From positions 1-6,365 of the forward strand of contig CALMFQ010000661.1 of NCBI GenBank assembly GCA_937863215.1: a stretch of DNA of 6,365 nt, given 5' to 3'. The position numbers were made by a program, and so were the translations under genes. Origin of the DNA: an uncultured Pseudomonadota bacterium (lineage in GTDB: Bacteria; Pseudomonadota; Gammaproteobacteria; Burkholderiales; SCOH01). Of the stretch, positions 1 to 5,251 are shown one piece after another. Below the pieces are notes generated by a model. That model was not told where the DNA came from. It did no database searches and saw only the letters and a list, made by a program, of their open reading frames with translations. How positions within the stretch are numbered: position 1 is the first letter of the stretch; every line of letters begins with the position of its first letter.

Positions 1-1980
1 AACTACTTCAACAACAATCTGGTGCTGTTCCTCTCCGGCATGCGCAACTACGACCTCGCCGTCGCCATGTCGGAATACACCCAGAATCTCACTTTCGCCG
101 ATCCGGTATTCCAGACCGGCTCGCTGCTGACGCTGAACTCGCTCAGCCAACTGGAACTGTACGCACGCGGCAGCGAACTGCTGCTCAACAACATGCCGGG
201 CCAGATTCTCGGCAACGCACTGAGCATGCTGAAAAACAAGCGTGTGGCAGCCGAAGTGGTCAAATCGCACGTGATCGTCGGCACCTTTGCCGAAATCAAG
301 GCGGTGGCGAATTCGAAAAACCTCAAGGGCAAGACGCTGATCACCTCGGCAATCGACGACGACCGCCTGGAGTTCTTCAGGCAGCACGAAGTCAATCTGG
401 TCATCGACGTTTCACCCAAACTGTTTGACCAGGTATGCGGCACCTACATCCTGGAAGCGATGATCCTCGCCAAGCTGGACAAGGACCCGCACGAAATTTC
501 CGATGACGACCTGCACGAGATCATCAGCGAACTCGACATCAAGCCGCGCCTGCTCTACCCGACCGGCAAATTCCGCAACATCCGCCGTTTCGCGTTCGTG
601 ATTCATCCGCTGAGCCAGGAATTCATCAAGAAAGGCACGCCGCTGCCCAAGTACACCCCGGCTTTCATCATGGACCGGGTGGAAAAGCTCGCCGCGCACA
701 TGCCGCCGATCGTCTACTTCAAGATGGAGAACATCGTCTCGCCGACCGGCGCCGAAGCGGAAGGCTGGCTGATCACCGTCGGCGGCACGCCGAAGGAAAT
801 GCTGGCGCACAGCCCCGAATTCACCTACCGCCGTCTGCTGGCGGCAGCCAAGATGGCGGAGAAAATGGGGGCGCAGATCATGGGCCTGGGCGCATTCACC
901 AAGGTGGTCGGCGATGCCGGCGTTACCGTGGCGCGCCGTTCCGACCTGCCGATCACCACCGGCAACAGCTACTCGGCGTCCGGCGCGCTGTGGGCCGCTG
1001 CCGATGCAATGCGCCGCATGGGCCTGGTGCACCTGAACCCGCACAACAAGAAAGTGGCCGCCAAAACCATGGTGATCGGTGCCAGCGGCTCGATCGGCTC
1101 GGTCAGCGCCCGCCTGCTGGCAATGTCGTTCGACGAGGTATACCTTGCCGGCCGCAGCATGGACAAGCTGGAAGAGCTCAAGGCATCGATCCTGCAGGAC
1201 ACGCCGGATGCCCGCGTTTACTGCAGCATCGATTACAACGATCTGCTGGGCGATATGGACATGATCGTTACCAGCACCTCCGGCGCCGGCAAGTCGATTC
1301 TCGACATCACCAAGGTCAAGCCGGGTTGCGTGATCACCGACGTGGCCCGCCCGCTCGACCTGCCGCCGGAAGACGTAGCCAAACGTCCGGACGTGCTGGT
1401 AATCGAATCCGGTGAAATCGAACTGCCGACCAAGGTGAAAGGCCTGAAAGACATCGGCCTGCCACCGAACGTGGTATACGCCTGCCTGGCAGAAACCATC
1501 GTACTGGCGCTGGAAGGCCGCTTCGAGGTATTCACCATCGGCCGCGATACCGAGTGGGAAAAGGTCAAGGAAATCTACAAGCTGGGCCTGAAGCACGGCA
1601 TGAAGCTGTCGGCCATTTCCGGTGTCAACGGTGTATTCAGCGACGAAGCCATTGCCAAGGTGGTTGAGCGTGCCCGTGAAGCGCGCAAGACCTGGAAAGG
1701 CTCCAAGCCGGCAGCACTGGTAGACAAGACTACAACGGCGAAAAAGCGCACAGCGGCCAAAACAGCCGAAGCGGAAGCTGGCGACGCAAACGAAGCGCCG
1801 GCAGCCAAACCGGCCGCCAAGTCCAAGCCAGCCGCCAAACCGCGTGCACCGCGAGCCGCCAAGGCCAAAGCGCAAGCAGAAGCCGCACCGGAAACCGCAC
1901 CGGTTGCCGACGCAGCACTGACCCCGTCCGGTGCACCGGCCAGCAACGTGGTCGAACTGAAACCCGCCGCCGGCGCCTGA
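1..1980 (+). CDS. Long-chain acyl-ACP reductase-like (AAR-like) NAD(P)-binding protein, 5' partial
   Basis: The reading frame is open from base 1, so the true start lies upstream; GTG at 22 is internal. Codon numbers count base 1 as codon 1 (659 codons visible). Codons ~195-550 align by eye, from memory, with cyanobacterial acyl-ACP reductase, which reduces fatty acyl-ACP to aldehyde with NADPH. Matching blocks are an N-terminal FAFVIHPLS stretch, the LGAFTKVV and TTGNSYSA segments, the nucleotide-binding GASGSIGS (360-367), and YACLAETIVLALEG, whose Cys495 sits where AAR has its acyl-thioester cysteine. Codons 1-190 form an alpha/beta-looking extension absent from the ~340-residue cyanobacterial enzyme. 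Codons 567-659 are a disordered Ala/Lys/Pro tail with PAAK repeats. The gene ends at an intrinsic terminator. Family assignment is fairly sure; substrate is not. The core family also includes proteins annotated as shikimate/quinate- or amino-acid-dehydrogenase-like, so acyl reduction is inferred. No aldehyde-deformylating oxygenase gene is nearby. Confidence 0.8.
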   Translation, partial: NYFNNNLVLFLSGMRNYDLAVAMSEYTQNLTFADPVFQTGSLLTLNSLSQLELYARGSELLLNNMPGQILGNALSMLKNKRVAAEVVKSHVIVGTFAEIKAVANSKNLKGKTLITSAIDDDRLEFFRQHEVNLVIDVSPKLFDQVCGTYILEAMILAKLDKDPHEISDDDLHEIISELDIKPRLLYPTGKFRNIRRFAFVIHPLSQEFIKKGTPLPKYTPAFIMDRVEKLAAHMPPIVYFKMENIVSPTGAEAEGWLITVGGTPKEMLAHSPEFTYRRLLAAAKMAEKMGAQIMGLGAFTKVVGDAGVTVARRSDLPITTGNSYSASGALWAAADAMRRMGLVHLNPHNKKVAAKTMVIGASGSIGSVSARLLAMSFDEVYLAGRSMDKLEELKASILQDTPDARVYCSIDYNDLLGDMDMIVTSTSGAGKSILDITKVKPGCVITDVARPLDLPPEDVAKRPDVLVIESGEIELPTKVKGLKDIGLPPNVVYACLAETIVLALEGRFEVFTIGRDTEWEKVKEIYKLGLKHGMKLSAISGVNGVFSDEAIAKVVERAREARKTWKGSKPAALVDKTTTAKKRTAAKTAEAEAGDANEAPAAKPAAKSKPAAKPRAPRAAKAKAQAEAAPETAPVADAALTPSGAPASNVVELKPAAGA

Positions 1981-1997
1981 TAGCGCCGCCCCAAGGC

Positions 1998-2032
1998 AAA
2001 ACGGCATTCCCGGACAGGGAATGCCGTTTTTT
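1998..2032 (+). terminator. Intrinsic terminator of the AAR-like gene
   Basis: A perfect 14-bp stem (1998-2011 with 2017-2030) encloses a five-base loop, GGACA. The right arm runs into six consecutive T (2027-2032). It lies 18 bases past the TGA stop codon. The left arm carries only four A, so on the minus strand the U-tract would be short and termination is mainly for the + strand. Confidence 0.92.
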
Positions 2033-2070
2033 CATTGTCACAGCAGCGCACATCAGCCCCGGCAGGCTAT

Positions 2071-2118
2071 CGGGCTGCAAGCCGCACCTATACTGGCTTG
2101 CAGCCCGCCCTGCAAGCC
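2071..2118. repeat. 13-bp inverted repeat plus extra direct copy of its arm
   Basis: Bases 2071-2083 and 2095-2107 are perfect reverse complements (13 bp) around an 11-base spacer. The nine-base core CTGCAAGCC (2075-2083) appears again in direct orientation at 2110-2118. No T-run follows, so it is not a classical terminator. It could be an operator-like site, a small dispersed palindrome or a structured leader; the sequence alone does not decide. Confidence 0.6.
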
Positions 2119-2190
2119 AATGCCGGTGCGCTTTCCAGCCATGCGGACGCAGGCGCCGGAGCAATGCGGCCACGTCATGCGCGATGGCAA

Positions 2191-2221
2191 TTCGGTCAGC
2201 GTGCTGCGGGCGTTCTACAAT
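2191..2221 (+). promoter_or_regulatory. Possible sigma-70 promoter for the dehydrogenase gene
   Basis: TACAAT at 2216-2221 is a good -10 match (5 of 6) located 46 bases before the ATG at 2268. The -35 is poor: TTCGGT at 2191-2196 sits 19 bases upstream. A promoter is expected here because the preceding gene ends in a strong terminator. The exact site is a guess. Confidence 0.3.
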
Positions 2222-2267
2222 CAGGCTTGCGGCTGAAGCCGGAATTGAACCAACGGAATCGGGATAA

Positions 2268-3143
2268 ATGGAAAGAATCGGTTTTATCGGCATTGGCCTG
2301 ATGGGCCAGCGCATGGGCAAACGGCTGCTGGCGGCCGGTTATCCGCTGGCGGTGTGGAACCGCTCGGCCGACAAATGCGCCGAGCTGCTGAGCCTGGGCG
2401 CCACGCTGGCGGCGGATATCGGCGCACTGCTGGCGCAGGCGGATATCGTCATGCTGTGCGTTTCCGACACCGCAGCGGTCGAACAAGTGGTGTTCGGTAG
2501 CGCTGGCGTGGCGGCATACGGTCGCAGCGATCAGCTTCTGGTCGATTTTTCCAGCATCGAGCCGGCGGCAACCCGCGACTTTGCCGCGCGGCTGCAGCTG
2601 CAATGCGGCATGCACTGGGTCGATGCACCGGTGTCCGGCGGTGTCGGCGGCGCCGAGTCGGGCAAGCTGGTGATCATGGCCGGCGGCGACGCGGCCGATG
2701 TCGAGCGGCTGCGACCGGTGGCAGCGGCGTTGTCGCAGCGGCTGACGCGCATGGGTCCGGTCGGCTGCGGCCAGGTCACCAAGGTCTGCAACCAGTTGAT
2801 CGTCGCCGCCAACGCCATGCTGATTGCCGAGGCGGTAGCGCTGGCACAGCAATCCGGGGTCGATGCCAGCCTGCTGGCGCCGGCGCTGGCCGGCGGTTTT
2901 GCCGATTCGCTGCCGCTGCAGATCCTTGCGCCACGCATGGCCGACGAGCATTTCGAGCCGGTACAGTGGAAAGTCGCCACGCTGCTGAAAGACCTCGACA
3001 ACGCGGTCAAACTGGCACGCGAAACCGGCAACAGCACACCGCTGGCCGGGCTGGCCAATCAGCTGATGCGCCTGCACGCCGCCGGCGACAACGCCCAGCG
3101 CGATCTGAGCAGCGTTATCGAGTTGTACCGGCACGCTCACTGA
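2268..3143 (+). CDS. NAD(P)-dependent beta-hydroxyacid dehydrogenase (3-hydroxyisobutyrate dehydrogenase family)
   Basis: This 291-residue protein has the usual length and all hallmark motifs of cytosolic beta-hydroxyacid dehydrogenases, which oxidise 3-hydroxy acids (or reduce the semialdehydes) with NAD(P). The N-terminal Rossmann motif GFIGIGLMG spans residues 5-13. The substrate-binding DAPVSGG is at 119-125. The catalytic lysine is K172 in GCGQVTKVCNQ, with the conserved N175 three residues on. K241-D242 is the conserved KDLxxA motif of the all-helical C-terminal domain. ATG 2268 places the Rossmann strand at residue 4, as is typical; the ribosome site is weak (GGAA at 2255-2258). Members include 3-hydroxyisobutyrate dehydrogenase, tartronate semialdehyde reductase, and succinic semialdehyde/glyoxylate reductases. 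No degradation-pathway gene is adjacent, so the substrate cannot be named. It seems to be a single-gene unit between a strong upstream terminator and a weak downstream hairpin. Confidence 0.92.
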   Translation: MERIGFIGIGLMGQRMGKRLLAAGYPLAVWNRSADKCAELLSLGATLAADIGALLAQADIVMLCVSDTAAVEQVVFGSAGVAAYGRSDQLLVDFSSIEPAATRDFAARLQLQCGMHWVDAPVSGGVGGAESGKLVIMAGGDAADVERLRPVAAALSQRLTRMGPVGCGQVTKVCNQLIVAANAMLIAEAVALAQQSGVDASLLAPALAGGFADSLPLQILAPRMADEHFEPVQWKVATLLKDLDNAVKLARETGNSTPLAGLANQLMRLHAAGDNAQRDLSSVIELYRHAH

Positions 3144-3150
3144 CAGCCGT

Positions 3151-3171
3151 AGCCGCACTACTGCGGCTTTT
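3151..3171 (+). terminator. Weak terminator-like hairpin after the dehydrogenase gene
   Basis: A 7-bp stem (3151-3157 with 3162-3168) closes a CTAC tetraloop and ends in four T (3168-3171), eight bases past the TGA stop codon. The stem is GC-rich but short and the U-run is minimal, so termination may be partial. It marks the likely end of the dehydrogenase unit; the 92 bases between it and the next ATG hold no clear promoter that I can defend. Confidence 0.5.
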
Positions 3172-3263
3172 CCGCGCGCTATCTCCGGTTTTTTCCGATA
3201 TGCACCGGCCGCAGCGGCGGCTAATCTCAACAGTACCGATCACTTCATCCACGGAGCAAGGCC

Positions 3264-4061
3264 ATGCAGGATAAATTGCTGAAACTCATTCCCGCCGCAA
3301 TCGTCGCCATTATCGGTCTGAGCGTATTGTCCGGCAGCTTCTTCACCGTCACCTCGGGCCAGCGCGCCATCGTGCTGCGCTTCGGCCAGATTCAATCGAT
3401 CGAATCCGAAGGTCTGCATATGAAGATCCCATTCGTCGACAGCACTGTGTTCGTCGACGTACGCACGCTGAAAGCCGAAAGCCCGGCCGATGCCGGCACC
3501 AAGGATTTGCAGCGGGTCAACGCCAAGGTGGCACTCAACTATCACCTCAAGCCGGAATCGCTGCGCGACACCTATAGCCGTGTCGGTCTGAATGTCGAAG
3601 ACAAGGTGATCGATCCACGCATTCAGGAGGTGGTCAAGGCAGTAGTGGCGCGCTTCAGTGCCGAAGAGTTGCTGGCCAAGCGCGACGACGTGAAGCGCGA
3701 TGTCGAAGCAGCGCTGCGCAATCAGCTGGCAAGCTACAACATCGTCGTCGAGGCGATCCAGATCACCAACTTCCAGTTCAGCGCTTCGTTCGACCACGCG
3801 ATCGAAGCCAAGCAGACCGCCGAGCAGAACGCGCTGAAGGCGAAAAACGATCTGGAACGGATCAAGATCGAGGCGGAACAGAAAGTGGCAATGGCCAAGG
3901 CCGAAGCCGAGGCGATCCGCATCCAGGCCGACGCAATCCGCGCCCAGGGCGGCACCGAATATGTACAGCTGAAAGCCATCGAAAAATGGGACGGCCAGTT
4001 GCCGCAAGTCAACGGCGGCGCCACACCGTTCATTTCGCTGCCGGCCGCTGCGGCTAAATAG
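3264..4061 (+). CDS. SPFH/prohibitin-family (band 7) membrane-anchored protein
   Basis: The 265-residue protein begins with a short basic start, then a hydrophobic segment (about residues 8-28) that should act as an uncleaved inner-membrane anchor. A band-7 domain follows: RAIVLRFGQI, then the GLHMKIPFVD segment typical of prohibitin-like proteins, and a conserved VVKAVVARFSAEELLAKR helix. From about residue 176 to 232 an Ala/Glu/Lys/Gln-rich stretch predicts a long coiled coil. The end carries KWDGQLP (241-247), which is common in bacterial prohibitin-like proteins. Such proteins form ring or cage oligomers at the membrane and often regulate or confine membrane proteases; the partner is unknown here because no FtsH or NfeD-type gene is in view. 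A good ribosome site (GGAG, 3253-3256) lies seven bases before the ATG. The next gene begins four bases after the stop codon. HflK/HflC are relatives, but this is a single stand-alone protein of prohibitin type. Confidence 0.9.
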   Translation: MQDKLLKLIPAAIVAIIGLSVLSGSFFTVTSGQRAIVLRFGQIQSIESEGLHMKIPFVDSTVFVDVRTLKAESPADAGTKDLQRVNAKVALNYHLKPESLRDTYSRVGLNVEDKVIDPRIQEVVKAVVARFSAEELLAKRDDVKRDVEAALRNQLASYNIVVEAIQITNFQFSASFDHAIEAKQTAEQNALKAKNDLERIKIEAEQKVAMAKAEAEAIRIQADAIRAQGGTEYVQLKAIEKWDGQLPQVNGGATPFISLPAAAAK

Positions 4062-4065
4062 ACGC

Positions 4066-5115
4066 ATGTACCAGCCAGCTGCCAGCCCCGTCGGCACTAC
4101 GCTGATCACCGGCTTTCTCGGTGTCGGCAAGACCACCGCGATCCGCCATCTGCTGGCACACAAGCCGGCCGCCGAGCGCTGGGCGGTGCTGGTCAACGAA
4201 TTCGGCGAGATCGGTATCGACGGCGCGACACTGGCCGGCGAAGATGGTGTGGCGATCCGCGAAGTGGCGGGCGGCTGCATCTGCTGCACCAGCGGGCCAA
4301 TGTTGCGGGTGGCGCTGACGCGGCTGCTGCGCGAGCGCCCGGACCGCTTGCTGATCGAACCGACCGGGCTCGGCCACCCGGCGGGCATCATCGACAGCCT
4401 GCGCGAGCCGGGACTGGCCAAGGCACTGCAACTGAACGCGGTAATCACACTGGTCGATCCGGCGCAGTTTCTCGACCCGCGCTACCGTCAGCACCCGGTG
4501 TACGCCGACCAGATCACGCTGGCCGACATCCTGGTCGCAAACAAATGCGACCGCGCCGACGCGGCGACGCTGGCGCAATTCCAGCAGGCTGCCGCCGGGC
4601 TGTATCCGCCCAAGCAACTGCTTGCCAACATCGAACACGGCCGGCTCGATCCGGCGTGGCTCGACTGGCAGCCACGCCAACAGCGCGCAGCCAGCTACCC
4701 GGACGCGCACCGAGGCAATCAACCGCAAACGGCAGAAGCGCCCCTGCTGGCGCCCGATGCGGCAAACCCGCTGCTGCGCCGCACAGCACAGGGGCTGGAC
4801 AGCAGCAGTTGCGGCTGGCTGTTCAGCGCCGATTTCCAGTTCAGCCTGCGTGGCCTGAAACACTGGGCCGAGGCACTGGCCGGCTTCGCCGCCGGGCAAG
4901 GCATCGCGCTGCAACGCGCCAAGGGCGTATTCCGCTGTGGCGAGCGCTGGTGGTGGCTGAACTGGACGCCAGCGGAACACGACTGGCAAGCGATTGCCTG
5001 GCGCCGCGACAGCCGTTGTGAATTGATTGCCGATGCGACAACAGCCGACTGGTTAACGTTTGAACATGGCCTGCTGCAACAACTGACGCACGATCCACGC
5101 TCCGACCAGGCTTGA
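4066..5115 (+). CDS. yeiR: YeiR-like G3E-family GTPase (COG0523/CobW class, probable zinc metallochaperone)
   Basis: This 349-residue P-loop GTPase carries the G3E set: Walker A GFLGVGKT (16-23), the NEFGEIGID switch segment, the metal-binding CICC (71-74), EPTGLGHP (98-105) and the nucleotide-specificity NKCD (159-162). The whole N-terminal half, and a C-terminal block with CGWLFSAD, RAKGVFRC and ADW, match Escherichia coli YeiR (recalled, not searched), a zinc-binding GTPase. Known family role: GTP-dependent insertion or distribution of metal, mainly zinc, in the cytosol. The linker between the GTPase and C-terminal domains (about 205-245) lacks the His-rich patch seen in many relatives. 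ATG 4066 is four bases after the SPFH stop codon and has no visible Shine-Dalgarno, so translation is probably coupled to the upstream gene. No Zur-like palindrome was seen upstream. Other CobW-class roles (cobalt, nitrile hydratase activation) fit the sequence less well. Confidence 0.88.
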   Translation: MYQPAASPVGTTLITGFLGVGKTTAIRHLLAHKPAAERWAVLVNEFGEIGIDGATLAGEDGVAIREVAGGCICCTSGPMLRVALTRLLRERPDRLLIEPTGLGHPAGIIDSLREPGLAKALQLNAVITLVDPAQFLDPRYRQHPVYADQITLADILVANKCDRADAATLAQFQQAAAGLYPPKQLLANIEHGRLDPAWLDWQPRQQRAASYPDAHRGNQPQTAEAPLLAPDAANPLLRRTAQGLDSSSCGWLFSADFQFSLRGLKHWAEALAGFAAGQGIALQRAKGVFRCGERWWWLNWTPAEHDWQAIAWRRDSRCELIADATTADWLTFEHGLLQQLTHDPRSDQA

Positions 5116-5137
5116 ATCGCCAAGCGTAGCGGGTACT

Positions 5138-5226
5138 TGGTTCAATGCGGAACGGGTCGATTGCCTCAATTGCCACTCGCCTTTACTCTGTGCGGCACCG
5201 GGCTCTCTGAGCCCTCTGTGGTTCAA
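5138..5226. repeat. Short repeats in the GTPase-nitroreductase gap
   Basis: CTCTGTG occurs at 5186-5192 and 5214-5220 with a variant CTCTGAG at 5205-5211. A 6-bp hairpin (5200-5205 with 5209-5214) overlaps them. TGGTTCAA occurs at 5138-5145 and again at 5219-5226, bracketing this stretch. On the minus strand the units read as CACAGAG, like a degenerate piece of the CACAGAG-type dispersed repeats found in many proteobacteria. No T-run follows the hairpin. The copies are seen directly; their meaning is inferred. Confidence 0.4.
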
Positions 5227-5251
5227 GGCTTTCACTTTCAACGGAAACACA

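Noticed and set aside
22..24. GTG at 22 as the start of the first gene
   Set aside because: The frame is open to base 1 and no ribosome site precedes it; the window edge simply cuts the gene.
412..2007. 531-codon open frame on the minus strand opposite the AAR-like gene
   Set aside because: Long antisense frames are expected opposite GC-rich genes. The product is a low-complexity Gly/Arg/His/Gln-rich chain with no recognisable motif, while the + strand has a clear enzyme.
2089..2094. TATACT as a -10 promoter element
   Set aside because: It lies mostly in the palindrome spacer and no acceptable -35 is found 16-18 bases upstream.
2021..2301. Two overlapping small + strand frames (71 and 88 codons) between the AAR-like and dehydrogenase genes
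   Set aside because: They start inside the terminator or its T-run, have no ribosome site, contain the palindrome, and one overlaps the dehydrogenase start in another frame.
2196..3230. 344-codon minus-strand open frame opposite the dehydrogenase
   Set aside because: Composition typical of an antisense shadow; the + strand shows all beta-hydroxyacid dehydrogenase motifs.
3172..3263. Zur-type or other zinc operator upstream of the SPFH-GTPase pair
   Set aside because: No AT-rich palindrome resembling a Zur box is visible; only a good ribosome site near 3253-3256.
3240..4448. 402-codon minus-strand open frame spanning the SPFH and GTPase genes
   Set aside because: It crosses two well-supported + strand genes, and no protein family is visible in it.
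4054..4989. 311-codon minus-strand open frame opposite the GTPase
   Set aside because: Shadow of the G3E GTPase; Gln/Arg/Ala-rich with no motif.
5161..5189. TTGCCT with TTTACT/TACTCT as a promoter for the SagB-like gene
   Set aside because: Spacing is 15 bases for the better -10, and the 17-base alternative matches only 3 of 6 positions; too weak to list.
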